A model generated the notes under the pieces. It had not been told where the DNA came from and ran no database searches. It saw only the letters and a program-made list of their open reading frames with translations. A stretch of 64,000 nt of DNA from Erythrobacter longus. Lineage in GTDB: Bacteria; Pseudomonadota; Alphaproteobacteria; Sphingomonadales; Sphingomonadaceae. Below are positions 15,746 to 25,633 of this stretch, piece after piece; positions within the stretch are counted from its first letter, which is position 1, and every line of letters begins with the position of its first letter. The translations under genes and the position numbers were made by a program. The stretch covers positions 868,001-932,000 of the forward strand of contig NZ_JMIW01000001.1 of NCBI RefSeq assembly GCF_000715015.1. Direction: 5' to 3'.

Positions 15746-17580
15746 CGGCGCTTCGGCCCCTTCTCGTCCTCGAACAACTCCGCAAGCTGCTCCATGATCG
15801 TGCCGCCCAATTGCTCGACGTCCATAATCGTCACCGCGCGGCGGTAGTAGCGGGTAACATCGTGGCCGATACCGATGGCGACCAATTGCACTGGCGAGAC
15901 GTTCTCGATCCAGTCGATCACGCCGCGAAGGTGCGCTTCGAGATAGCCCGCCGAGTTCACCGATAGGGTCGAATCGTCCACCGGCGCGCCATCGGAAATC
16001 ACCATCAGAATGCGGCGTTCTTCGGGGCGGTAGACAAGGCGGCTGTGCGCCCACAATAGCGCCTCGCCGTCGATATTCTCTTTTAGCAGCCCTTCGCGCA
16101 TCATCAGGCCCAGATTGCGGCGCGCGCGGCGCCATGGTTCGTCGGCCTGTTTGTAGATGATATGACGCAAATCGTTGAGGCGGCCGGGACCTTGCGGTTT
16201 CCCGTCGGCAAGCCATGCCTCGCGGCTCTGCCCGCCTTTCCATGCCTTGGTCGTGAAGCCGAGGATTTCGGTCTTAACGCCGCACCGCTCCAAAGTGCGC
16301 GCAAGGATATCGGCGCTGATCGCGGCAATGCTGATCGGTCGCCCGCGCATGGAGCCTGAATTGTCGATCAGCAAGGTCACAATCGTGTCCTTGAAATCAA
16401 TGTCGCGCTCGACCTTGTATGACAGCGCCGTGCCGGGCGACACGATCACGCGGGACAGGCGCGCTGCGTCCAGAACGCCCTCTTCCTGATCAAAGTCCCA
16501 GCTGCGGTTCTGCTGTGCCATAAGGCGGCGTTGCAGGCGGTTGGCCAGCCGTGTCACTACGCCTTGAAGACCCGTCAGCTGGCTGTCGAGATAGGCGCGC
16601 AGGCGGTCCAATTCTTCCGCATCGCACAGTTCAGGCGCGGCGATTTCTTCGTCAAAACGCTCGGTAAACGCCTTGTAATCGAGCCCTTCGGGAATGTCTG
16701 CTTGCGGGCGATTGGGACGGGTGGGCGCGTTGGAGGCATCGCCGTCTTCGCCCGGCTCGCCTTCCTCGAAATCCTCATCGCCCTGCATTTCGGCCTCGGT
16801 GTCGCCGTCGGCCTCGCCCTCCTGCATTTCGCCAGCAACATCGGCGGCATCGGGTTCCGCCTCGCCCTCTTGCTGCTCGTCGCCCGAGTCCTCGTCATCC
16901 TGACCGTCGTCTTCATCAGAATCGTCTTCGTCGGTCTGGTCCTGATCCTCGGTCGGGCGGGTAAGGTCGAGGTCGCGCAGCATGTCGAGCGCGAGCTTCT
17001 GGAATGTTTCCTGATCGCCCAGGCTATCGGCGAGAGAGGACATATCCCCTCCAACCGCTTTCTCGATAGCTTCGCGCACAAGACTAAGCCCCGTTTTCGC
17101 ACGGTCGGGAATGGCTTCGCCCGTCAGCTCTTCGCGAACCATAAGCGCAAGGGCCGTCTGCAAAGGCACTTCGGAGGCGTTTTGCGCGCGGGTGATACCA
17201 TCGGAATTGAGCCGCATCTCGGTCGCATCGTCGAGGTTTGCCTTGATCCCCTCAAACCGGTTCGCACCAAGCGCTTCCCAGCGGACCTGTTCGATCGCGT
17301 CATAGCACGCGCGCGCCACAGGCTCTGGCGGCGCGTTCACCGCATGAAGCCCCGCATCATGGTGGCGCAGTTTCAGCGCAAAGCTATCGGCAAAGCCGCG
17401 CGCTTCGCTCACTTGCTCGGCTGGCAAATCGCGGCCCGGCAATGGCACGCGAAAACGGTTGCCAGACGCGCCGGGCACATCCGCGCTCCACGCAACCTCA
17501 ACCTCAGGGTCGCGCGCAATCGCACGCGATGCTCCGGTCAAAGCCTGCTTGAATTGATCGAGAGGTGTTTCTTCAGCCAT
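15742..17580 (-). CDS. cobT: Cobaltochelatase subunit CobT
   Basis: 612 residues. CobT works with the AAA+ subunit CobS and with CobN to insert cobalt into the corrin ring in aerobic cobalamin synthesis. The protein has an N-terminal helical part, a long Asp/Glu-rich linker (roughly 208-290) and a C-terminal von Willebrand A domain with the MIDAS motif LLIDNSGSM. In many alphaproteobacteria cobS lies next to cobT; here no cobS is present on either side, and the upstream gene is a transaldolase. The downstream 115-residue gene is translationally coupled. Confidence 0.93.
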   Translation of the reverse strand: MAEETPLDQFKQALTGASRAIARDPEVEVAWSADVPGASGNRFRVPLPGRDLPAEQVSEARGFADSFALKLRHHDAGLHAVNAPPEPVARACYDAIEQVRWEALGANRFEGIKANLDDATEMRLNSDGITRAQNASEVPLQTALALMVREELTGEAIPDRAKTGLSLVREAIEKAVGGDMSSLADSLGDQETFQKLALDMLRDLDLTRPTEDQDQTDEDDSDEDDGQDDEDSGDEQQEGEAEPDAADVAGEMQEGEADGDTEAEMQGDEDFEEGEPGEDGDASNAPTRPNRPQADIPEGLDYKAFTERFDEEIAAPELCDAEELDRLRAYLDSQLTGLQGVVTRLANRLQRRLMAQQNRSWDFDQEEGVLDAARLSRVIVSPGTALSYKVERDIDFKDTIVTLLIDNSGSMRGRPISIAAISADILARTLERCGVKTEILGFTTKAWKGGQSREAWLADGKPQGPGRLNDLRHIIYKQADEPWRRARRNLGLMMREGLLKENIDGEALLWAHSRLVYRPEERRILMVISDGAPVDDSTLSVNSAGYLEAHLRGVIDWIENVSPVQLVAIGIGHDVTRYYRRAVTIMDVEQLGGTIMEQLAELFEDEKGPKRR

Positions 17581-17644
17581 TACCGGTTGCCGTTAGCAAC
17601 TCGATACGCCTCGCGGCAAGGCGAATAACATCAAACGATACCAT

Positions 17645-18298
17645 TCAAACGATAGACTGCCCTGTTGCTTCCCAATCCTTGAGGAAGCCTTCGATGCCTT
17701 TGTCGGTCAGCACATGGTTGAACAGCGCCAGGATCACTTTGGGCGGCGCGGTCATTACGTCCGCGCCGATCTTTGCGCTTTCAAGGACGTGGGTGACGTG
17801 GCGCACGGATGCGACAAGGATTTCGGTTTCGAAACCGTAATTGTCATAGATCAGGCGGATGTCTTCGATAAGGTCCATCCCGTCAAAGCCATTGTCATCG
17901 TGGCGGCCCACAAATGGCGAGATGAATGTTGCGCCCGCTTTCGCCGCAAGCAGCGCCTGATTGGCCGAAAAGCACAGCGTCACATTGACCATGGTTCCAT
18001 CATCGGAAAGCGCCTTGCAGGTTTTGAGGCCATCGACCGTCAACGGCACTTTGATGCAAACATTGTCTGCGATTTTGCGCAAGACTTCGGCCTCTTTCAT
18101 CATGGTCGCGTGATCGAGCGCGACGACCTCTGCGCTGACGGGACCATCCACGATTGCGCAGATTTCCTTGGTCACTTCCATAAAGTCGCGGCCCGATTTG
18201 TGGATCAACGACGGGTTGGTTGTGACCCCGTCCAAAAGGCCCGTCGCAGCAAGCTCTTTGATCGGTTCGATTTCTGCTGTGTCGGCGAAGAATTTCAT
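17645..18298 (-). CDS. Transaldolase / fructose-6-phosphate aldolase-like
   Basis: 217 residues, the short decameric transaldolase class. The N-terminal [27 protein letters not shown], the Schiff-base lysine in [10 protein letters not shown] and the [11 protein letters not shown] block are all typical. It transfers dihydroxyacetone units in the pentose phosphate pathway, or may act as an aldolase. Whether it is tal or fsa in function cannot be decided without testing the key active-site residues by alignment. It stands alone between cobT and a DUF4197 gene, all on the minus strand. Confidence 0.92.
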   Translation of the reverse strand: MKFFADTAEIEPIKELAATGLLDGVTTNPSLIHKSGRDFMEVTKEICAIVDGPVSAEVVALDHATMMKEAEVLRKIADNVCIKVPLTVDGLKTCKALSDDGTMVNVTLCFSANQALLAAKAGATFISPFVGRHDDNGFDGMDLIEDIRLIYDNYGFETEILVASVRHVTHVLESAKIGADVMTAPPKVILALFNHVLTDKGIEGFLKDWEATGQSIV

Positions 18299-18396
18299 GG
18301 GATTTGGCCTTTCGATGGGTTCTTGCGCCGCTGATTGCCTATTTCAGTGAGGATTCGCAACCGACAGAGCGATTAGGTTGTTGGAATTCTTGTCGC

Positions 18397-19122
18397 CTAC
18401 AGAGGTCGCCCCAAACCAAACACGCCGATCAAAAGCGGGTCATTGGTTGCTTGCGGGTTTGAGCGGATGAGCGCTTCTTCATTGCCGATTTCATTCCAGA
18501 TTGCATCATCGATATTGCCTGCAAACCCTTGCGCGATTGCCGCGAAATCGGTCCCGCTCACGCTCCTCAGAATTTCAGCGACTGCCGGGTTTGAAACAAT
18601 ACGAAGCGCATCGCCAAGCTCTGGCACCATTTGATCGACCAAGCGCCCACCAAGCTCACCGCGCAGGAAACTGGAAGCCGCCTTTGGCCCGCCGCGCACA
18701 AGTTCAACCGCATTGGCGAATCCGATTGTGCGAACCGCTTCGGTGACGATGGGAGCAGCTGTGAACGATGCCTCAACCGCCAAATCGGCAAAGGCGTCCT
18801 CCAACTGATCTTTTACCAGCGTCGAAGTCAGCAACCGGGTGAGCACATTGCCGCGCGATCCCAGCACATCGCCAAGGCCAAGCTTTGCGACTTCCTGATC
18901 CCAAAATCCATTGGGCGCGGTTAGCCTCGCAAATGCATTGTCGCTTGCCACCAAAAGCAACCGGCGCACCGCTTCGGTAAGGCTAAGGCCCGGGACACTG
19001 GCGCAGGCAGGCAAAGCGAGCGCCGCGGATAGAGCGAGCCCTCCCCCAAGCACATGGCGGCGTGCGAGCGATTGGCCCCCTGATGAGATAACGGGCGATG
19101 GGTTAGCGGGTGACTTGTGCAT
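18397..19122 (-). CDS. DUF4197 lipoprotein
   Basis: 241 residues. The N-terminus has an Arg-Arg pair and hydrophobic stretch (ARRHVLGGGLALSAALAL) ending in the lipobox ALPAC, so export by Tat and lipidation are both possible. The rest matches the DUF4197 pattern of repeated helices (LTRLLTSTLVKDQLE, VVDQMVPELG-like and AIAQGF). Function unknown. It is divergent from priA, with 56 bases between the starts, so the promoters probably overlap. Confidence 0.75.
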   Translation of the reverse strand: MHKSPANPSPVISSGGQSLARRHVLGGGLALSAALALPACASVPGLSLTEAVRRLLLVASDNAFARLTAPNGFWDQEVAKLGLGDVLGSRGNVLTRLLTSTLVKDQLEDAFADLAVEASFTAAPIVTEAVRTIGFANAVELVRGGPKAASSFLRGELGGRLVDQMVPELGDALRIVSNPAVAEILRSVSGTDFAAIAQGFAGNIDDAIWNEIGNEEALIRSNPQATNDPLLIGVFGLGRPL

Positions 19123-19178
19123 ATCTGCCTCTCCTACGGCTGGTATATCTTATAGGCCCTGCGTATTTCTAACCAGAT

Positions 19179-21347
19179 ATGAACCGCGTTCGCCTTCTCG
19201 TCCTTAATGCAGCACTCGGGCCGCTTGATTACAAGCTGGCCCAAGGAATGGCTGTGGAAGCTGGCAGCGTGGTGGTCGCGCCGCTGGGCCCGCGCACGGT
19301 TACGGGCGTCGTCTGGGACGAAGGGCGATTGCCGGGCGCAGAGGTGGATGCATCAAAGCTGCGGGCATTGCGCGAAGTGGTCCCTGTGCCGCCGATTTCC
19401 GCTCCCTTGCGCCGCCTGATCGAATGGACCGCCGACTATTACTGCGCACCCTTGGCCAGCGTTGCGCGCATGGTGTTGTCGAGCGGAGGCGCGCTGGGTG
19501 GGCCATCCACAACAACCGAATACCGGCTGGTCGAAGGGGCCCTGCCCGAACGCATGACACCGCAGCGCGAGGCGGCCATTGACCTGCTTCAAGGCGAGCA
19601 AGGCATTTTGCGCGAATTGGCCGATATTTCAGGGGTTTCCACCGGGGTCCTGCGCGGGCTTGTAAACCAGGGGGTGATTGAACCTGTCACCGTCGCGATT
19701 GACCGGCCCTACTCCCCGGCGGACCCGGATTTTCATCAGCCCACCTTGTCGGACGATCAAATGCGCGTTGCCGGGACCCTGGTGAAGGCCGTTGAAAAAC
19801 GGGCGTTTGAGCCATTCCTTCTCGACGGGGTGACAGGTTCAGGCAAGACGGAAACCTATTTCGAACCCGTGGCGCAGGCTCTGAGGATGGGCCGCCAAGT
19901 GCTTGTCCTGCTTCCTGAAATCGCGCTGACGGAAAACTTCCTCACCCGGTTTGAGCAACGCTTTGGCGCAGCGCCTGTCCAATGGCACTCCTCCCTCAAA
20001 TCAACCGAGCGCAGGCGGGCATGGCGGGCGATCAGCGAGGGCAGCGCACAGGTGATCGTCGGCGCGCGTTCGGCATTGTTCCTGCCCTATGCAAATCTTG
20101 GCCTGATCGTCGTTGATGAAGCGCACGAGATCAGTTTCAAGCAGGATGACGGCGTGCGGTATAATGCGCGCGATGTGTCCGTCATGCGGGCGCGGTTTGA
20201 GGAAATCCCGGTGGTCCTCGCCAGCGCCACCCCTGCATTGGAAAGCCTCCACATGGCGAACAGCGGGACTTATACCAAGCTGGTGCTTCCCAGCCGGTTT
20301 GGCGGGGCACAATTGCCGCAAATCAAGCTGATAGACCTGACCCTTCATAAACCGGGTGCAGGCCGCTGGCTCGCGCAGCCTTTGGTCGAAGGGTTGGAAG
20401 CGCGGCTGGGGGCGGGCGAGCAATCGCTGCTGTTTCTGAACCGGCGGGGATATGCCCCGCTGACGCTATGCCGGAATTGCGGGCACCGGTTTCAATGCCC
20501 CAATTGCAGCGCGTGGCTGGTCGAACACCGCTTGTCCCGCCGCCTCTCCTGCCACCATTGCGGGCTGGAGGGACCAGTGCCCGAAAGCTGCCCTGAATGC
20601 GGAGAAGCCGATTGCCTTGTCGCTTGTGGTCCCGGCGTTGAACGCATCGCGGATGAGGTCGCAGAACTCTTCCCCGATGCCCGCGTCGAAGTTGCCACAT
20701 CCGACACACTGGGATCGCCCGAACGAGCAGCCCAGTTTATCGCCAAGGCCGAAGCGCGCGCGATTGACGTGATCGTGGGCACGCAGCTTGTGACCAAGGG
20801 CTTCCACTTTCCCGAGCTTACTTTGGTGGGAGTGGTTGACGCAGACCTTGGCCTTGAAGGCGGGGATTTGCGTGCGGCCGAACGCACATATCAACAGGTA
20901 GCGCAGGTCGCAGGGCGCGCGGGGCGCGGGGCAAAACCGGGCGAAGTCTTGATCCAGACCCGCCATCCAGAAGCCACCGTTATCGCTGCCCTTGCCGATG
21001 GTGACCGTGACGGGTTCTACGAGGCCGAAACAGAAGCGCGGCGCGAGGCGGGTGCCCCGCCCTTTGGCAGATGGGCTGCGATCATCCTGTCGAGCGAGGA
21101 TGAACGCGAGGTGCGCGATGTCGCCACGCGGCTGGGCCATGCGCGACCGCAATTGGACGATGTAATGATATTAGGGCCAGCCCCTGCGCCCATGGCGCTG
21201 CTGCGCAACCGCTATCGCTACCGCTTCCTCATCAACGCGCGCCGCACGGCCAATTTGCAAGGCACCCTTCGCGATTGGCTAAGCGCGCAGGACTTTCCCC
21301 CCGGTGTGCGCGTGGGCGTCGATGTGGACCCCTACAGCTTCGTGTGA
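19179..21347 (+). CDS. priA: Primosomal replication restart helicase PriA
   Basis: 722 residues. PriA reloads the replisome at stalled forks. It has an N-terminal DNA-binding domain, a helicase core with Walker A DGVTGSGKTETY and the DEAH box VVDEAHE, and an inserted zinc-binding region with eight cysteines in CxxC pairs (CRNC, CPNC, CHHC, CPEC). The C-terminal domain continues to the end at 21347. Length and domain order are normal. The ATG at 19179 gives MNRVRLLVLN, typical for the family in this order. Confidence 0.96.
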   Translation: MNRVRLLVLNAALGPLDYKLAQGMAVEAGSVVVAPLGPRTVTGVVWDEGRLPGAEVDASKLRALREVVPVPPISAPLRRLIEWTADYYCAPLASVARMVLSSGGALGGPSTTTEYRLVEGALPERMTPQREAAIDLLQGEQGILRELADISGVSTGVLRGLVNQGVIEPVTVAIDRPYSPADPDFHQPTLSDDQMRVAGTLVKAVEKRAFEPFLLDGVTGSGKTETYFEPVAQALRMGRQVLVLLPEIALTENFLTRFEQRFGAAPVQWHSSLKSTERRRAWRAISEGSAQVIVGARSALFLPYANLGLIVVDEAHEISFKQDDGVRYNARDVSVMRARFEEIPVVLASATPALESLHMANSGTYTKLVLPSRFGGAQLPQIKLIDLTLHKPGAGRWLAQPLVEGLEARLGAGEQSLLFLNRRGYAPLTLCRNCGHRFQCPNCSAWLVEHRLSRRLSCHHCGLEGPVPESCPECGEADCLVACGPGVERIADEVAELFPDARVEVATSDTLGSPERAAQFIAKAEARAIDVIVGTQLVTKGFHFPELTLVGVVDADLGLEGGDLRAAERTYQQVAQVAGRAGRGAKPGEVLIQTRHPEATVIAALADGDRDGFYEAETEARREAGAPPFGRWAAIILSSEDEREVRDVATRLGHARPQLDDVMILGPAPAPMALLRNRYRYRFLINARRTANLQGTLRDWLSAQDFPPGVRVGVDVDPYSFV

Positions 21348-21455
21348 GCACGCAGAAAAGCGTCAAAGAATTTCGACAATCCATTAAACCTATCCTCACC
21401 CTCTTTTGGCATAGGCATTCCTCAATGCTCACAAAGGACCGTCTTGAGAGGATAG

Positions 21456-22037
21456 ATGTTTAAGCTTGCCGCCTTTCCAATCGCTCTAGCCTTGGCCGCG
21501 ATCAGCGCGCCTGTCGCTGCGCAAACTTCCCCAACCCAGGAGGGCGGTGAATGGACATGGGAAGAGCAGGAAAGCGATAGGCCAAAGACCTGGTATGTGA
21601 TGATATCCGTCCATCAGGCGGTGGGCCCTGCGGGCTGCGATACCTATCGCTATAAGGTGTCGAGCGTTGAACCGATCAAGATCACCGGCCCGTCAGAAAT
21701 CCGGCCCGCACATGCCGATGAGCTTGCCGGGTGGTGGATGATGTATGTCGCACAGCGTGCCCCTCTCCCGTTTCGTTGGCTGACGACGTCGGCTGGCCAT
21801 GAACCGCCAGAAATGTATTTTCGCGAAACGCGAGAAGAAGCCATGGAAGCCTTTCGCGCAGACGGTCACCTTCGCCAAAGCCGCAGCTGTTCGGGTTCAA
21901 AACTCGTTGGCCTTCGCACAAGAAATTTCGAATTTACGCCCCCTCCCGGCTTTACCAGCGTGGATTTCGGCAATGAACCTGCGCCCCAAGGCGTAACCGT
22001 TGCGCGCGACCTGAACAAAGCGCCCGGAGCGCGCTAA
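21456..22037 (+). CDS. Exported hypothetical protein
   Basis: 193 residues. A signal peptide is clear (FPIALALAAISAPVAAQ, cleavage predicted after AAQ), so the product is periplasmic or outer-membrane associated. The mature part contains two cysteines far apart and the segments TWYVMISVHQAVGPAGCDTY and PPPGFTSVDFG. No family recognised. GAGAGGATAG precedes the start. It lies between priA and the photolyase gene; no functional link is visible. Confidence 0.7.
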   Translation: MFKLAAFPIALALAAISAPVAAQTSPTQEGGEWTWEEQESDRPKTWYVMISVHQAVGPAGCDTYRYKVSSVEPIKITGPSEIRPAHADELAGWWMMYVAQRAPLPFRWLTTSAGHEPPEMYFRETREEAMEAFRADGHLRQSRSCSGSKLVGLRTRNFEFTPPPGFTSVDFGNEPAPQGVTVARDLNKAPGAR

Positions 22038-22087
22038 CCCGGCACATTTGCTTGGCACCAATTCACCATTGGTGCGTTAGCGTGCAC

Positions 22088-23665
22088 ATGACTTCATGCC
22101 GCACCCTTATTCCCGTTCTTGGTGATCAGCTCACCCGCACTTTGCCCTCGCTTATGGGCGCATCAAAGGACGATAGCGTCGTCTTGATGATGGAGGTCTG
22201 GGACGAGGCAACTTACGTGCGTCACCACAAGCAGAAAATCACGCTGATCTTCTCCGCGATGCGCCATTTTGCCGCTGAATTGCGCGATGCCGGCTGGCAG
22301 GTGGATTACGTCAAACTTGATGATGCAGACAATGCAGGCAGCTTCACAGGCGAAGTCGCCCGCGCGATTGAGCGTCATGACCCGCAAGCAATCCGCATAG
22401 TCGAAGCCAGCGAATGGCGCGTTCAGCAGCAGCTCGAAGAATGGCCCGACAAATTCGCCTGCGATGTCGAAATCCTGCCTGACAGCCGCTTCCTCTGCAC
22501 CCATCAGGAGTTTCGCGATTGGGCCGAGGGGCGAAAGCACCTGACGATGGAGCATTTCTACCGCGAGATGCGCAAGAAAACCGGCATATTGATGCGCGAT
22601 GACGGCAAGCCCGAGGGCGGCGATTGGAATTACGACAAGGACAATCGCGAGGCGCCCGATAAACAGATGGACCCGCCGCCCGTTCCAAAGTTTGAGCCCG
22701 ACGACATCACCCGCGAAGTGATGGAATTGGTCGAGGACCGCTTTGGCAGCCATTTCGGCAATCTGGACAGTTTTGAATGGCCCGTCACCGCTGATGAAGC
22801 AGAAAAGGCCGCCGATGCCTTTTTCGCTGAACGGATCGAGAAATTTGGCCCCTATCAGGACGCCATGGTTCACGGGTCCGACGACCTTTATCACTCGATG
22901 CTTTCGACCAGCATCAATTGCGGTCTGCTCGACCCGCTCAAACTGTGTGAACGCGCCGAGAAGGCTTATGAAGAGGGCCGCGCACCGATCAATTCGGCTG
23001 AAGGTTTCATCCGCCAGATCATCGGCTGGCGCGAATATATCCGTGGGTTTTACTGGCTGCATATGCCGGGGCTTGCCGATGATAATGAAATGGATGCCAA
23101 CCGGCCATTGCCCGAGTTTTTCTGGACCGGCGAAACCGATATGCGGTGCCTTTCCGATTGCATCCGTTCAACCCACAGTAACGCGCACGCCCACCATATT
23201 CAGCGGCTGATGGTGCTCGGTAATTTCTGCCTGCTTGCGGGCATCAATCCCAAGGATGTGCAGGACTGGTATCTGGCCGTTTATGCCGATGCCTATGAAT
23301 GGGTGGAGCTTCCCAATGTCTCTGGCATGATCCTTTACGCCGATGGCGGGAACCTTGCGACCAAACCCTATGCGGCGTCGGGCAATTACATCAACAAGAT
23401 GTCCGATTATTGCAAAGGGTGCTCATACAGCGTGAGCAAGAAAACCGGCGAAGGCGCGTGCCCGTTCAACCCGCTCTATTGGCATTTCATGGACCGCCAC
23501 CGTGACCGCCTTTCCAGCAATCACCGGATCGGACGGATTTATTCAAACTGGGACCGGATGGGCGACGACAAGAAACAGGACTATCTCGACAGTGCCGAGG
23601 CGTTTCTGGATAGTCTTGAGCCTGCCAAATCCGGCTGGGCCAGAAATGACGAAAGCGCGGACTAG
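22088..23665 (+). CDS. 4Fe-4S photolyase/cryptochrome of the PhrB (FeS-BCP) type
   Basis: About 525 residues. N-terminal domain (LIPVLGDQLTR) and C-terminal FAD-binding domain of the prokaryotic (6-4) photolyase class. Cysteines at 354, 442, 445 and 458 have the same spacing (88, 3 and 13) as C350, C438, C441 and C454 of Agrobacterium PhrB, which bind a 4Fe-4S cluster. The conserved STHSNAHAHHIQRLMVL and QIIGWREYIRG blocks are present. It should repair UV (6-4) photoproducts or act as a light sensor. ATG at 22088 chosen; GTG at 22082 is an alternative. Confidence 0.92.
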   Translation: MTSCRTLIPVLGDQLTRTLPSLMGASKDDSVVLMMEVWDEATYVRHHKQKITLIFSAMRHFAAELRDAGWQVDYVKLDDADNAGSFTGEVARAIERHDPQAIRIVEASEWRVQQQLEEWPDKFACDVEILPDSRFLCTHQEFRDWAEGRKHLTMEHFYREMRKKTGILMRDDGKPEGGDWNYDKDNREAPDKQMDPPPVPKFEPDDITREVMELVEDRFGSHFGNLDSFEWPVTADEAEKAADAFFAERIEKFGPYQDAMVHGSDDLYHSMLSTSINCGLLDPLKLCERAEKAYEEGRAPINSAEGFIRQIIGWREYIRGFYWLHMPGLADDNEMDANRPLPEFFWTGETDMRCLSDCIRSTHSNAHAHHIQRLMVLGNFCLLAGINPKDVQDWYLAVYADAYEWVELPNVSGMILYADGGNLATKPYAASGNYINKMSDYCKGCSYSVSKKTGEGACPFNPLYWHFMDRHRDRLSSNHRIGRIYSNWDRMGDDKKQDYLDSAEAFLDSLEPAKSGWARNDESAD

Positions 23666-23677
23666 GGTCAGGCGCCA

Positions 23678-24058
23678 TCAACCGGGGCGCAGCGCCTTCA
23701 ACAGACCAGCCGCAGCGCCGGTATCGACATATTCGCGCAAAGCCGTGATCTTGCCATCCGTGACGTCTGCCACAACGCACAGCACCAATTTGAACGTGCT
23801 CCCATCCGGCAGCGTCCCGCACACATCGTGCTCTTCGACAAATCCGCTGTCAGTGGCGGTGCACACTGTATTCTCGTAGCGGAAATCGGGCACCACCGTG
23901 TGAACCGCGCCGGTAAATTGCATCAAGGTGTCGAGGTTCATCGCAGGCCCGCCGTTCTGGCTGCCCGCAAATGTCTCGGCGCAAAGATCCTTGGCCGTGG
24001 CCAAATCGTTTGTTTCAAGAGCGGTGAAAAACCGGCGGCAAAGGGTGATGTTGTCCAT
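23678..24058 (-). CDS. NTF2-like / SnoaL-type protein
   Basis: 126 residues with the cone-shaped NTF2-like fold signature: an N-terminal helix pair (CRRFFTALETNDL), a central GAVHTVVPDFRY strand region, and a C-terminal DGKITALREYVD. Members are ester cyclases, isomerases or binding proteins; nothing here fixes the activity. It converges on the photolyase gene, separated by 12 bases, and lies downstream of the siderophore-interacting protein gene on the same strand. Confidence 0.75.
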   Translation of the reverse strand: MDNITLCRRFFTALETNDLATAKDLCAETFAGSQNGGPAMNLDTLMQFTGAVHTVVPDFRYENTVCTATDSGFVEEHDVCGTLPDGSTFKLVLCVVADVTDGKITALREYVDTGAAAGLLKALRPG

Positions 24059-24100
24059 GGCCTCAACGCTAACGCGCCGCGCCCCGCTTGAAAAGCCCGC

Positions 24101-24862
24101 CTATTGGATCGGCACGTCTTGGCGCTCGGCATCCTCGCGCTTCACAACCTTGTGCTGCGTTTCGGTAAGGCCAAGTTTCCAATAGCTCGAGGTGTAAATA
24201 TTGCATTTCTCGAGAGCGAGTTCATTGCGCAAGTAATCGCGGATAAGCTTCATCCCCTCAAACTCGCACGCCGCCCAGCCCGCAATCTCGACATCCGGCA
24301 GATCAATCTGGCGCAAGGCATCGACAAGCAGCGTTGGATGAAGGCCAGGCTCCGGGTTCACCACCCAGCGCAGCTCCACACCATCGGGCGCATCAATTGC
24401 CACCGCATCTTCCTCATGCTGCACTTCGAGCACAGCCACACCCACCGCATCGCGCGGCATGGCCTCCAGATTGGCGCTGATCGCGGGCAGAGCCGACATA
24501 TCCCCTGCGATAAGGTGAAAGTCGCAAGCCTCTGGCGATGGCTTGGCCGAACCAGGACCGCGAATGGTCATCGGATCGCCGACCTTGGCCCCCAATGCCC
24601 AGCTTGTCGCAGGTCCCGCCGCGTGGCCCCCGTGAAGGGCAAACAGCACGTCGATCTCTGTCTCGCGCTGACGCCGGATGGTGTAGGTGCGCATAAGCGC
24701 TTTTCTGCCCTCACTGCCGGGTTCAAGGATCAGCTTGAAATAGCCGCCGTCCTGCCCTTTGGGAAAATCGCGCAAGGCTTCACCAGCGAGAGTGATTTGA
24801 TGCATCGAGGGCGAAACGCGCTGTGAGGCGGCGACAGTTAGATCATAGAAAGCTTGAGCCAT
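24101..24862 (-). CDS. Siderophore-interacting protein family oxidoreductase
   Basis: About 253 residues. FAD- and NAD(P)H-binding ferric-siderophore reductase family (ViuB/YqjH type). The FAD-binding motif RTYTIRR is clear, followed by VLFALHGGHAAGPATSWA and the nucleotide-binding segment FHLIAGDMSALPAI. It would release iron from ferric chelates in the cytoplasm. No siderophore uptake or synthesis genes and no Fur-like box were noticed nearby. ATG at 24862 (MAQAFYDLTV) is preferred over the GTG/ATG-like start three codons upstream. Confidence 0.85.
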   Translation of the reverse strand: MAQAFYDLTVAASQRVSPSMHQITLAGEALRDFPKGQDGGYFKLILEPGSEGRKALMRTYTIRRQRETEIDVLFALHGGHAAGPATSWALGAKVGDPMTIRGPGSAKPSPEACDFHLIAGDMSALPAISANLEAMPRDAVGVAVLEVQHEEDAVAIDAPDGVELRWVVNPEPGLHPTLLVDALRQIDLPDVEIAGWAACEFEGMKLIRDYLRNELALEKCNIYTSSYWKLGLTETQHKVVKREDAERQDVPIQ

Positions 24863-24987
24863 GCGCCACACTTAATGCGAATAATTCGCAAATCAATGCG
24901 CACAAACAAAAAGGGCGACAATTAGTCTCGACATCAATAGCCCCATCGCGCAAGCAGACAGCCAAATCGTCAAAAGGAAATTCACCC

Positions 24988-25620
24988 ATGCTCACCATCC
25001 ATCACCTTCGCATTTCGCAATCCGAACGCATTGTCTGGCTGTGCGAGGAGCTGGGCGTCGAGTATGATTTGAAACTGTACAACCGCGATTCCGAAACGCG
25101 CCTTGCCCCGCCGGAATTGAAAGCGCTCCACCCGATGGAGATTGCGCCGGTTATCACAGATGGCGACCTTGTTTTGGGCGAAAGCGGCGCGATTATGGAC
25201 TATATCGTGGGCAAATATGCGCCCGGCACTGATCTTGTACCCGGCGCAGACAACCCCGATTTCGCGCGGCACCTTTACTGGTATCACTTCGCCAATGCGA
25301 CGCTGATGACCAATGGCATGATGAGCATTGCGGTGAACGCTGTTGGCGCTCAAATGCCCCCGCCCCTTGCCAAACGCATCACCAACGCATGGGCGCATAT
25401 CGAGAAGGCCTTGGGCGAAGCGAAGTACTTTGGCGGCGCGAATTTTACGTCGGCAGACATTATGCTTGGCTTCTCCCTAACCACTGCGCGCGCGTTCAGC
25501 GATATGAGCATTGAGGGCATGCCCAATTTGCAAGCCTATTTGCAGCGGATCGGCGCACGTCCTGCGTATCAGGCGGCGATGGCGAAGGCAGAACCCGGCT
25601 TTCCGCCTAAGCTGGATTAA
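24988..25620 (+). CDS. Glutathione S-transferase family protein
   Basis: 210 residues. N-terminal thioredoxin-like domain (SQSERIVWLCEELGV, with LHPMEIAPVI and GESGAIMDYI for glutathione binding) and a helical C-terminal domain ending in the N-capping region FTSADIMLGFSL. It resembles fungal/bacterial GSTs that lack a strong catalytic tyrosine. AAAGGAAA precedes the ATG at 24988; the longer open frame upstream is not conserved-looking. It is followed after 13 bases by an SDR gene, so both are likely one operon. Confidence 0.9.
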   Translation: MLTIHHLRISQSERIVWLCEELGVEYDLKLYNRDSETRLAPPELKALHPMEIAPVITDGDLVLGESGAIMDYIVGKYAPGTDLVPGADNPDFARHLYWYHFANATLMTNGMMSIAVNAVGAQMPPPLAKRITNAWAHIEKALGEAKYFGGANFTSADIMLGFSLTTARAFSDMSIEGMPNLQAYLQRIGARPAYQAAMAKAEPGFPPKLD

Positions 25621-25633
25621 AGAGCGCGCACAA

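Noticed and set aside
15746-16243. N-terminal extension of the 115-residue protein
   Set aside because: It lies inside cobT, is extremely Arg/Pro-rich and has no similarity; the ATGA overlap marks the true start.
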